64,000 nt of DNA from Phycisphaerae bacterium (GTDB lineage Bacteria > Planctomycetota > Phycisphaerae > UBA1845 > Fen-1342): contig JAJVHV010000010.1 in the NCBI GenBank assembly GCA_022072445.1, positions 154,407 through 218,406 on the forward strand, given 5' to 3'. Positions 54,082 through 62,236 of the stretch are shown piece after piece; the first letter of the stretch is position 1, and the number at the start of each line of letters is the position of its first letter. The notes beneath the pieces are model-generated. The model saw nothing but the letters and a program-made list of their open reading frames with translations. It was not told the DNA's origin and ran no database searches. A program made the translations under genes and the position numbers.

Positions 54082-54976
54082 CGCCGCGGCACCGACGCTG
54101 CTGCCCGTGCTGCCCACGATCCACGCCGCGGGACTGCCGCACGGCGCCGCGGAGTCCGGCGCGGACGCCGGAGCGGCGGTCGCGCCCCGGCATCGCGTCA
54201 TGCTCGTCGACGACGAAGCGGGTGTGCTGGCGGCGTTGAAGCGCCTGCTGCGCCGCGAGCCGTACGACATCACGACGGCGTCGAGCGCCGCCGAAGCGCT
54301 GCAACTGATCGAGTCCGGTCCGCCCGACCTGATCATCTCCGACCAGCGCATGCCTGGCTCGACCGGGCTGGATCTGCTGCGGACCGTCCGCACGCGCTGG
54401 CCGGGGACCATCCGCATCATCCTCAGCGGCTACGCCGAAGTCGGCAGCATCATCGCGGCGGTCAACGAGGGTGCCATCTACAAGTTCCTGACCAAACCGT
54501 GGAACGACGAGGAACTGAAGATCAACATCCGCCGCGCGCTGGAGCAGAGTGAGCTGGAGCGCGAGAATCGCCGCATGACGCAGGCCATCGCGGCCCAAAA
54601 CGCGCAGCTCACCGAGCTCAACGAGCTGCTCGGCCGGCGGGCCGCCGATGCGACCATCGGCCTGCTGGCGACACAGGAATTCTTCGACCGCATGCCCGTC
54701 GGGCTGCTGGTCGTCGACGACGGCGAACTGGTCGTCGCGGCCAACGGAGAGGCGCGGCGGCTGCTGGCGCACCACTGCCGCGGGCTGATCGGTCTGGAGG
54801 CCCGGGCGGCGCTGCCGCTCGATCTGGTCGGAATGCTCGACGCAGGCGCCGGCGAACCCGCCGCGAGCGGCCGCTGCCAGTTGGCCGGCCGCGCTGTCCA
54901 GTGGCGCGCCCAACGGATGCAGCGCGGCGACGAGACCCGCGCGATCGCGTGGCTGTTGTGGGAGGATCTCGCATGA
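54065..54976 (+). CDS. Response regulator with PAS-like C-terminal domain
   Basis: 303 residues. Receiver domain (about 44-165) with DD49-50, D93 (SDQRMPG) and the LTKPW lysine. After a helix (about 170-205) comes a PAS-like region with FFDRMPVGLLVVDDGELVVAANGEARRLL. No DNA-binding or enzymatic output, so it likely passes the signal on. Overlaps the hybrid kinase by 17 bases. Confidence 0.83.
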   Translation: MLPDVDAAAPTLLPVLPTIHAAGLPHGAAESGADAGAAVAPRHRVMLVDDEAGVLAALKRLLRREPYDITTASSAAEALQLIESGPPDLIISDQRMPGSTGLDLLRTVRTRWPGTIRIILSGYAEVGSIIAAVNEGAIYKFLTKPWNDEELKINIRRALEQSELERENRRMTQAIAAQNAQLTELNELLGRRAADATIGLLATQEFFDRMPVGLLVVDDGELVVAANGEARRLLAHHCRGLIGLEARAALPLDLVGMLDAGAGEPAASGRCQLAGRAVQWRAQRMQRGDETRAIAWLLWEDLA

Positions 54977-56136
54977 CGGTGATGGCGCTTGACTCGGCTG
55001 CCGCGCGCGCCACGAGTGATGCCCGGCCGTGCGTCCTGCTCGTCGATGACGACGCCCACGTGCTGAGCGCGCTGCGGCGGACGCTGCGCGGCGAGGGATA
55101 TGACCTGCTGACCGCAAGCGACGGACCCACGGCGATCCGCCTGCTTCAGCAGCACGACGTTTGCGTGCTCGTCTGCGACCAGCGCATGCCAGGGATGAGC
55201 GGCGTCGAAGTCCTGGCTGAGTCGGTCAAGCTCCGGCCGCACGCCGCGCGCATGACGCTGACCGGCCAGACCGACCTCAAATCAGCACAGGACTCGGTCA
55301 ATCTTGGCCGCATCAGCCAATTTCTCATGAAGCCGTGGGACGATGCGCACCTGCGCACGGTCATTCGCGAAGCCGTGGGCCGCTTTGGCCTGGAGCGGCA
55401 GGTGCGCGAGCTGCACGCCCTGACGTGCCAGCAGCGCGACGAGCTGGAACGCTGGAACGCAGAGCTGGAGGATAAAGTGCGGGCCCGCACGGCGCAACTG
55501 GAGGCGGCGTATGACGAGACGCTCGACGCACTGGTGCTGGCGCTCGACACGCGCGAGCACGCCACCGCGGGTCACTCGCGGCGCGTCACGGTCTATTGCC
55601 TGTATCTCGCGCAACGTTGCGGCATCCCCGCCACCGACCTGGAGAACGTCTATCGCGGCGCGATGCTGCACGACATCGGCAAGATCGGCGTGCCCGACGC
55701 GGTGCTGCTCAAGCCCGGGAAGCTCGACCCCGCGGAGCGCCGCGCCATCGAGCAGCACGTCGCGATGGGGGCGCGTGTGCTGGAGCGCGTCGGTCACCTG
55801 CGCGGAGCGCTGGAGATACCGCGCTATCATCACGAGCGCTTCGACGGGCGCGGATACTTGGAAGGGCGGCGCGGGCCGGCCATACCGATCGCCGCGCGGA
55901 TTTTCTCGGTTGTTGACGTGTACGATGCGCTTCGCAGCGCGCGGCCCTACAAGCGTCCGTTGGCGCACGACGAGGCGCTGGAGCTGATTGCCGCCGAGGG
56001 CGGCCGGCAGTTTGATCCGGCCGTCATCGCGCGGTTCCGCGAGGTGCCGGGCTGGGTCTGGGACCGGCTGGCGACGGGTGCCGACGACGTGGACTGCTTC
56101 GCCGACGGGCTCGAACTCTGCGCCCGCGTCTCCTGA
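54973..56136 (+). CDS. Response regulator with HD-GYP domain
   Basis: 387 residues. Receiver with D69 (CDQRMPG), a coiled coil, and an HD-GYP domain (about 185-375), the c-di-GMP phosphodiesterase class. HD at 233-234 (MLHDIGKIGVPD) and HHERFDGRGY are present, but the GYP Pro is replaced: GYL. Many active members tolerate changes, but c-di-GMP hydrolysis is not certain. The last gene of the operon. Confidence 0.88.
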   Translation: MTVMALDSAAARATSDARPCVLLVDDDAHVLSALRRTLRGEGYDLLTASDGPTAIRLLQQHDVCVLVCDQRMPGMSGVEVLAESVKLRPHAARMTLTGQTDLKSAQDSVNLGRISQFLMKPWDDAHLRTVIREAVGRFGLERQVRELHALTCQQRDELERWNAELEDKVRARTAQLEAAYDETLDALVLALDTREHATAGHSRRVTVYCLYLAQRCGIPATDLENVYRGAMLHDIGKIGVPDAVLLKPGKLDPAERRAIEQHVAMGARVLERVGHLRGALEIPRYHHERFDGRGYLEGRRGPAIPIAARIFSVVDVYDALRSARPYKRPLAHDEALELIAAEGGRQFDPAVIARFREVPGWVWDRLATGADDVDCFADGLELCARVS

Positions 56137-56163
56137 TACGCCGTCAGAGCCGCGCCCGCCAGG

Positions 56164-56190
56164 AAGGGGCGGCCAGCGGAACCGCCCCTT
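56164..56190. terminator. Bidirectional stem-loop between convergent genes
   Basis: Nine-base perfect arms AAGGGGCGG (56164-56172) and CCGCCCCTT (56182-56190) around a 9-base loop, in the 111-base gap between the stops of the HD-GYP gene and kmo. No long T-run on either side, so efficiency is uncertain. Confidence 0.5.
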
Positions 56191-56247
56191 CGCGCACCGG
56201 GCGCCCATCCGAACTCTCACGGCGGTTCGGTGTCCAGAGCGTGCCCC

Positions 56248-57624
56248 TTACGCCGCCTGCCCCACGCGCCCCCCAACCACCCACCCCAGCACGATCAGCA
56301 AGAGTACCGCCGCCGCGAAAACCAGCATCAGCACCTTGTCCTGACGCCGCGCCCGGTCGACCGCGTCGGCGTACGGCGTGCGCGTGAAGCTGACGAGCGT
56401 GTAGAGCGGCGTGTACCACCAGGGCATCAGGCGATGCATGCTGCGCTCCAGCCGCTTGTAGGCGCGAAACGCCGTCGACGCCGTCTTGTCGCGCATCTCG
56501 ACGAAGTTCGACAGCGCCAGATCGGCCAGCGCGTTGGTGTGCCGCATGCGCTGCGCTTCGTACGCGCGAAAGACGGCGCTCCAATCCGGCGCGCTCCGCC
56601 GGATGCACGCATCGAGTACGGCGCAGTCCTCAAACGCGGCGTTGGCGCCCTGCCCATAGAACGGTACGACCGCGTGGCACGCGTCACCCAGCAGCAGCAC
56701 CTTGTCGCGATAGGACCAGGGCCGGCAACGCACCGTCATCATCGAGCCGGTCGGATTCCGGTGGAAATCCTCCCGAAGCGTCGGCATGAGCGGCAGCGCA
56801 TCGCGAAACTCGCGCTCGAAGAAGGCCTGAACCGACGCATCGTCACTCAGCGTGTCGAACCCCGGTGCGCCAGCCGCACTCTGCAACGTGTCGGCCCGAT
56901 GATGCAGAAATAGCGTGCAGGTGAACGAGCCGTCCTTGTTCGGCAGCGCGATCATCATGAATGAACGGCGCGGCCAGATGTGCAGTGCTTCGCACTCCAG
57001 GGCATGCCCGCCGCCGGTGACCGGCGGAATGGTCAGCTCCTTGTACCCGTGCGTCAGATAACTCTGCGAATAGTCAAATCCATCCTGCCGCATCAGGGCG
57101 CGCCGAACCGCCGAGAACGCGCCATCGACACCCACGAGAATGTCGCCAGTGGCCTGGCTGGCCTCACCCGTGTCCTCGTGCACGATTCGCGCCGAGGGTG
57201 CGTCCAGGTTCACATCGACGCAGCGCTGTCGGAAATGCACGTGCACGCCGGGAATTCTGCGAGCAGCGGCGACCGTGATGTCGTTGAGCGCGGCTCGCCC
57301 GACGGAGTTGATACAGCGGCTCGGGTCTTTGTCGTACGGCTGATAATGCAGCGATCCGTCGCGGGCGTGGATCATCCTGCCGCGCATCGGAATCGCCGCC
57401 TTCAGCACTTCATCGGCGAGTCCGACCCGCTGCAGCGCGTCGATGCCGCGCGCCGAGATCGCCAGGTTGATCGACCGCCCTGCCGCCACCGGTCCGCCAC
57501 TCGGGTCGTGCCGGCGCTCGTAAAGGTCGACCTCGTAGCCGGCCCGTCCGAGATAGAGCGTCTCCAGCGCTCCGGCGAGGCCGCCACCGATCAGGACGAA
57601 TCGCGGTTTCTGGGACGCGTTCAT
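56248..57624 (-). CDS. kmo: Kynurenine 3-monooxygenase
   Basis: 458 residues, FAD monooxygenase. N-terminal FVLIGGGLAGAL binds FAD; LLGDACHAVVPFYGQGANAAFED is the second FAD motif, with GQG. The C-terminal helix (about 431-451, VLMLVFAAAVLLLIVLGWVV) resembles the membrane anchor of mitochondrial KMO. Makes 3-hydroxykynurenine. Faces the kynA operon on the opposite strand, so the pathway is split. Kynureninase and 3-hydroxyanthranilate dioxygenase genes are not in the window. Confidence 0.93.
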   Translation of the reverse strand: MNASQKPRFVLIGGGLAGALETLYLGRAGYEVDLYERRHDPSGGPVAAGRSINLAISARGIDALQRVGLADEVLKAAIPMRGRMIHARDGSLHYQPYDKDPSRCINSVGRAALNDITVAAARRIPGVHVHFRQRCVDVNLDAPSARIVHEDTGEASQATGDILVGVDGAFSAVRRALMRQDGFDYSQSYLTHGYKELTIPPVTGGGHALECEALHIWPRRSFMMIALPNKDGSFTCTLFLHHRADTLQSAAGAPGFDTLSDDASVQAFFEREFRDALPLMPTLREDFHRNPTGSMMTVRCRPWSYRDKVLLLGDACHAVVPFYGQGANAAFEDCAVLDACIRRSAPDWSAVFRAYEAQRMRHTNALADLALSNFVEMRDKTASTAFRAYKRLERSMHRLMPWWYTPLYTLVSFTRTPYADAVDRARRQDKVLMLVFAAAVLLLIVLGWVVGGRVGQAA

Positions 57625-57998
57625 TGCGGTCGGGTGCGAGTGTATCGGACGTTCAACGGTCCGCCAATAGTCCGTGCGCGGTACGCCGAGTGTCCCGGTG
57701 GTAGCACGAACGCATGGTCTGGAATTCGGAAAATGTTTGGTATATGATAGGAATGGGCGCGTCCTGCCGTTTGCGATAGATACGCGCACGGAACACAAGA
57801 TATGGTATGCGAGCCACTTGCAGGAATCTACGAAACACTCGGTGTTTTTGTTGCGTATACCGATAGATTGAGGTATGTTGAAGATTACCGCCCAACATGT
57901 TGGGGCAACCAATTCGGGCGGTCACGGCCGGCCGGAATCGGGCCGGCCGCGCGTGTCGGAACATACTCATTCATCTTCTTTCCGCGAAGGATTCACGG
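57625..57998. promoter_or_regulatory. Divergent, AT-rich regulatory region between kmo and nrdJ
   Basis: 374 bases, clearly richer in A/T than its surroundings. Contains a NrdR-box-like ACACAAGATATGGTAT (57793-57808), 13 of 16 bases matching the consensus as I remember it, a hairpin AAACAC-TCG-GTGTTT (57833-57847) and a perfect palindrome CCCAACATGTTGGG (57891-57904). No cobalamin riboswitch motif seen. The paired boxes typical of NrdR sites are not evident. Confidence 0.4.
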
Positions 57999-60900
57999 AT
58001 GACTCCTCAAGCCTCCAACGCCGCCGCTCGCGCGCCCATTCATCGCCCGGAGATCACGCTTTGCGAGAATGCCCGGAAGGTCCTGGAGGCCCGGTATCTG
58101 AAAAAGAACGAGGCCGGCGAGTGCATCGAACGGCCCGAGGAGCTTTTCAGCCGCGTCGCATCGACGATCGCGGATGTCGAATTGAAATACGGCGTTGCGC
58201 AGAACGAGCGGCAGACGTGGGAGAACCGCTTCTATGACCTGATGGTGAGCGGACGGTTCATGCCGAACTCGCCGACGCTGATGAACGCCGGCCGCGAGAT
58301 GGGCATGCTGAGCGCCTGCTTCGTCCTGCCGGTGCGCGACTCGATCGTGGACATCTTCAACAGCATCAAGCACACCGCGCTGATCCAGAAGGCGGGCGGC
58401 GGAACCGGGTTCGCATTCGACGAGCTGCGGCCGACGGGCGACTACATCAGCTCCAGCGGCGGCACGACGAGCGGTCCGATCACATTCTGGCGGGCGTTCA
58501 GCGAAGCCACGAACGCGATCCAGCAGGGGGCGTTTCGGCGTGGCGCCAACATGGGGATGATGTACATCCATCACCCCGACATCCTGAAGTTCCTGCATGC
58601 CAAGCAGGATCTGAACCAGTTCACGAATTACAACATCTCGGTCAAGGTGACCGACGACTGGATGGAGGAGTTTCTCGCCGACGCCGACTCGCCGCACATC
58701 GTGCGCAATCCGCGCAACGGCAAGGCGTTCGTGCTGCCGCGCGAGCTGGACATCTGGAAGTACGACGTGCGCAGCCTCGTCGAGGTGGACTGCGTTGAGC
58801 CGGTCTCTCCCAACTCGCCCGAGCGCTATTTCCGGTCGCCGCGGCTGCGCGGGGCGTTGCCGGTGGAGCTGGCCGGCCGCGTCTACAGCAAGCGGGAAAT
58901 CTGGGACCTGATCATCAACAACGCGTGGCAGACGGGCGAGCCGGGTGTGGTCTACATCGACCGCATCAACGAGCACAACCCCACGCCGCACGTCGGGCGG
59001 ATCGAGGCGACGAACCCGTGCGGCGAGCAGCCGCTGCTGCCGTATGAGGCGTGCAACCTGGGCAGCATCAACCTGGGTTATTTCGTGCAGAAGCCGTGCG
59101 CGGCGGACGCGCACGTCGACTGGGACGCGCTGCGCAAAGCGGTGCACGAGTCGACGCGTTTTCTGGACAACGTGATCGACGCGAACAACTACCCGCTGGA
59201 AGAGATCGACCAGATCTGCAAGGCGAACCGCAAGATCGGGCTGGGGATCATGGGTTTCGCCGACGCGCTCTACAAGCTGAACGTGGCGTACAACAGCGAG
59301 GAGGGCGTGGCCTGGGGCGAGCGCTTCATGAAGTTCGTGAACGACGAGGCGCACGTTTACAGCGAGGAGCTGGCGCGGCAGCGCGGCTGTTTCCCGAACT
59401 GGAAGGGCAGCATCTGGCACACGCGTCACAACCGCATGATGCGCAACAGCGCGGTGACGACGGTCGCTCCGACGGGCACGATCAGCATCATCGCGAACTG
59501 CTCGGGCGGAATCGAGCCGATGTTCTCGCTGGCCTTCATCCGCAACGTGCTGAAGGGGCAGAAGCAGGGCGAAAAGCCGCTGGTCGAGGTGAACGAGATT
59601 TTCCGCGACCTGGCACAGGTGCGCGGTTTCTATTCCGACGAGCTGATGGAGCGGCTGGCTCGCGAGGGCACGCTGGCGCACATCGCGGGGATCGACGAGG
59701 AAGTCCGCCGGGTCTTCGTCTGCGCGCACGACATCACGCCCGAGTGGCACATGCGGATGCAGGCGGCGTTTCAGCGGCATTGCGACTCGTCGATCAGCAA
59801 GACGATCAACTTCCCGACCGACGCGACGCGCGACGACGTCGAAGCGATTTACCGCCTGGCGTATCAGTTCGACTGCAAGGGCGTGACCGTCTATCGCGAC
59901 GGCTGCCGGAGCTGCCAGCCGATGGCGCTCAAGAAGAGCGACGAAGCCACGGAGCCACGAAGCCACGAAGGGGAGGAAACAAGGCACGGAGGCACGGAGG
60001 CACGAAGGCACGAAGGGAACGGCGCGGCGCGGGACGCGAATGGTCAGGGCAAGCGCGGCAACGGGAACGGAAACGGCCGCCCTGTGCCTGCGCCCGTCGC
60101 TGCACGCGTCGCTACGCCGATGTCGGCGGACGCGGCGCACGCGGCCTCGCCGATCGCTGCGCTGCCGGCATCGCCAGCCGTACCGGCCGCTGCGCTGGCG
60201 GGCGCGACGGCCTCGCCGATGGCTGCGCTATCGGCGGCGCCGGCGGGTGTCGCGCGGCTCGAGCCGAAGGACCTGCCCGAGATCGTCAGCGGCCTGCGCA
60301 TTCGCCAGATGACGCCTTTCGGCAACATGCACGTCAAGATCACGGTTGACCCGCGGGTCGACCGCGAGCTCGAAGTTTTCGCGCAGCTCGGCAAGGGCGG
60401 CGACGTTGCCACCAGCGATCTGGAGGCCATCTGCCGCATGATCTCGCTGTGGCTGCGCGCCGGCGGCACGCTGCGGCACGTTATCAAGCAGCTCGAAGGC
60501 ATCGGCAGCTCGCTGCAGATTCCGACCCGCGCCGGCCGGATCATGTCGCTGGGCGACGGGCTGGCCTGCGCGCTCAAGAAGTACATGCGCGCCAAGGAGC
60601 GCTTCGGCCTGCGCGGCCTGCTGCTGGGCGAGGTCGATCTGGCCGAGCTCGACAACCCGCGCCCGGCCGGCATCATCGATCATGCCCCGCCGGCGGTGCG
60701 GCAGGTCGCGACGGCCGTGTCGCGTCCTGCGGAGAAGGTCGAGCGACCGAATTCGGCCCCGGCACGCGGCGCGCTGGGCGGCGACGGGTCGGCGGCGGAG
60801 CCGTCGCGCAGCGGTTTGGGCCGCGACCGCCTGGACGCCGAGCCGGCGCGAAGCGCGCCCGCTCGCTACCGTCTGGCCGTCGAGCCGCCGCACGGCCCGA

Positions 60901-61592
60901 ATGGCGACGTGCAGGGTGCGAGTCGGCCGGGCGGCGGCGGCGCGAACGAGCGTTACGGAGCAAACATGGCTCGCGCTGCCAGCGCGAGCAACTACCGGGG
61001 TGCGGAGCTGATCCGCACCCGGCAGCCCGCGGGGCCGTCAGCGGACGGACGCCCCGCGAACACGCGCCGCTCTGATCCGCGTCCCGTGGCGATCGCCGCT
61101 TCGCCGGCGGGCACGGATCGTGCGGCGGTGGCGGTGATCGCGGCTGGCGCTGCCGCTGGGCGCGGGCCGCAGAGTCGTGTGGCGCTTTCGTCGTACGATC
61201 TGGAAGTTCTGGCCGACGCGCGCGAGGCGGGCGCGGACGGAGCGGGCGAGCTGCTGGACGCGAGCGAAACAGTGCTTCAGGGCGGTGCATCCGTCGCCGA
61301 GGAGACGTTCGGCGGCGACGAGGCGCCGACGGCCGAAGCGCGGTTTGACGAGGTGCCGTTCGGCTCGGTGGGTTATGCGCCGCCGGCGGACGGATTCGGG
61401 CCGCTGGATCTGCACGACTCGGGCGCTCCGATCGGCGGCTCGCTGAGCATTCCGGCTCCGGCCGCGGCGGCACCGCGGCACTATCACGACTCGGCGGCGC
61501 ACTACAAGGTGCACTGCCCGGAGTGCGACGGGCCGCTGGCGCTGCAGGAGGGGTGTCGGAAGTGTCATGGGTGTGGGTGGAGTGCGTGCTGA
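57999..61592 (+). CDS. nrdJ: Adenosylcobalamin-dependent (class II) ribonucleotide reductase
   Basis: 1197 residues, ATG at 57999 with AAGGA 8 bases upstream. Core reductase (1-640) with NCSGG and ATNPCGEQPLLPYEACNLGS (class II active-site region), catalysing NDP/NTP to dNDP/dNTP. A TSCPA domain (about 755-850) and a C-terminal zinc ribbon with CPECDGPL and CRKCHGCGW follow. Two long disordered linkers, about residues 648-748 and 898-1158, are rich in Ala, Gly, Arg; the first opens with repeat-like DNA shared with hscA. Alone between kmo and the R-M genes. Confidence 0.95.
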   Translation: MTPQASNAAARAPIHRPEITLCENARKVLEARYLKKNEAGECIERPEELFSRVASTIADVELKYGVAQNERQTWENRFYDLMVSGRFMPNSPTLMNAGREMGMLSACFVLPVRDSIVDIFNSIKHTALIQKAGGGTGFAFDELRPTGDYISSSGGTTSGPITFWRAFSEATNAIQQGAFRRGANMGMMYIHHPDILKFLHAKQDLNQFTNYNISVKVTDDWMEEFLADADSPHIVRNPRNGKAFVLPRELDIWKYDVRSLVEVDCVEPVSPNSPERYFRSPRLRGALPVELAGRVYSKREIWDLIINNAWQTGEPGVVYIDRINEHNPTPHVGRIEATNPCGEQPLLPYEACNLGSINLGYFVQKPCAADAHVDWDALRKAVHESTRFLDNVIDANNYPLEEIDQICKANRKIGLGIMGFADALYKLNVAYNSEEGVAWGERFMKFVNDEAHVYSEELARQRGCFPNWKGSIWHTRHNRMMRNSAVTTVAPTGTISIIANCSGGIEPMFSLAFIRNVLKGQKQGEKPLVEVNEIFRDLAQVRGFYSDELMERLAREGTLAHIAGIDEEVRRVFVCAHDITPEWHMRMQAAFQRHCDSSISKTINFPTDATRDDVEAIYRLAYQFDCKGVTVYRDGCRSCQPMALKKSDEATEPRSHEGEETRHGGTEARRHEGNGAARDANGQGKRGNGNGNGRPVPAPVAARVATPMSADAAHAASPIAALPASPAVPAAALAGATASPMAALSAAPAGVARLEPKDLPEIVSGLRIRQMTPFGNMHVKITVDPRVDRELEVFAQLGKGGDVATSDLEAICRMISLWLRAGGTLRHVIKQLEGIGSSLQIPTRAGRIMSLGDGLACALKKYMRAKERFGLRGLLLGEVDLAELDNPRPAGIIDHAPPAVRQVATAVSRPAEKVERPNSAPARGALGGDGSAAEPSRSGLGRDRLDAEPARSAPARYRLAVEPPHGPNGDVQGASRPGGGGANERYGANMARAASASNYRGAELIRTRQPAGPSADGRPANTRRSDPRPVAIAASPAGTDRAAVAVIAAGAAAGRGPQSRVALSSYDLEVLADAREAGADGAGELLDASETVLQGGASVAEETFGGDEAPTAEARFDEVPFGSVGYAPPADGFGPLDLHDSGAPIGGSLSIPAPAAAAPRHYHDSAAHYKVHCPECDGPLALQEGCRKCHGCGWSAC
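59941..60020 (+). repeat. CACGGAG/CACGAAG repeat cluster inside nrdJ
   Basis: Tandem GCCACGGAGCCACGAAGCC and GGCACGGAGGCACGAAGG-type units, in frame, coding for [16 protein letters not shown] and following residues. Shares a 22-base core with the insertion in hscA (on the minus strand, about 6970-7005). Confidence 0.88.
60969..60989. repeat. GCTCGCGCT hairpin inside the nrdJ linker
   Basis: GCTCGCGCT and AGCGCGAGC around GCC, a perfect nine-base stem located within the second disordered linker of NrdJ. May belong to another dispersed repeat family. Confidence 0.7.
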
Positions 61593-61645
61593 GTGATTGG
61601 CCGCTTGACGGATAGCCGTGAAGCTGTTAGGTTCAGGTTAGTGAT

Positions 61646-62236
61646 ATGGTTCCCGGTCCCATTCCGGCCGAGATAAGCCGGGATTACGAGGTTCATGAGT
61701 GGAAGCACGCGTCGGCGATCTTGAAGACGGACTTTCCCACAGAGTGGGCCGACGTTTTAGCGGTTCTGAAGGCGTTTCGGCTGAAAAAGTCACAGGTGGT
61801 TGTCGGTGGTGGTGGGAAGTCAAGGATCGCTCAAGACCTGGATTTTGCGTTTGCTGCACGCGGTTGGAAAGAGAAGAAGTGGGATACGAAGATCGTGGTT
61901 GATGAGCACGAAAGTAAGAGTCCAACCCACAAAGTCGACTGCTTCAAGAATCGCGTGGCGCTGGAAATCGAGTGGAGCAACAAGGACCCGTTTTTCGATC
62001 GGGATTTGAATAACTTTCGGCTGCTGTTTGATTTGCGCGTCATAAGTGTTGGCGTAATCATCACAAAATCGGATGAGTTAAGAGAGACGCTTACGGAATT
62101 GGGCCTGTGGTCCAAGTATGGAACTACAACAACCTGGATGTCCAAGCTATTGCCCCGAATTGAGGGAGGAGGTGGTGGTGGATGTCCACTCTTAGTCTTT
62201 GGAATTACCAAGGGCCGATACGTCGAAGACGTGTAG
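61646..62236 (+). CDS. Type II restriction endonuclease, BglII/BstYI family
   Basis: 196 residues. DYEVHEWKHASAIL near the start and the overall layout match the BglII/BstYI family, which cut sites with GATC core (AGATCT or RGATCY). The active-site pattern D98-X8-E107-X-E109 keeps the spacing of BglII D84/E93/Q95 with Glu in place of Gln. GGGG near residue 54 and a Gly tract at 174-179 are notable; the latter overlaps the ribosome-binding site of the next gene. Recognition site cannot be read. Base composition much lower in GC than neighbours. Confidence 0.83.
   Translation: MVPGPIPAEISRDYEVHEWKHASAILKTDFPTEWADVLAVLKAFRLKKSQVVVGGGGKSRIAQDLDFAFAARGWKEKKWDTKIVVDEHESKSPTHKVDCFKNRVALEIEWSNKDPFFDRDLNNFRLLFDLRVISVGVIITKSDELRETLTELGLWSKYGTTTTWMSKLLPRIEGGGGGGCPLLVFGITKGRYVEDV

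Noticed and set aside
57625..57998. Cobalamin riboswitch before the B12-dependent reductase.
   Set aside because: No B12-box-like core could be found in the 374 bases.
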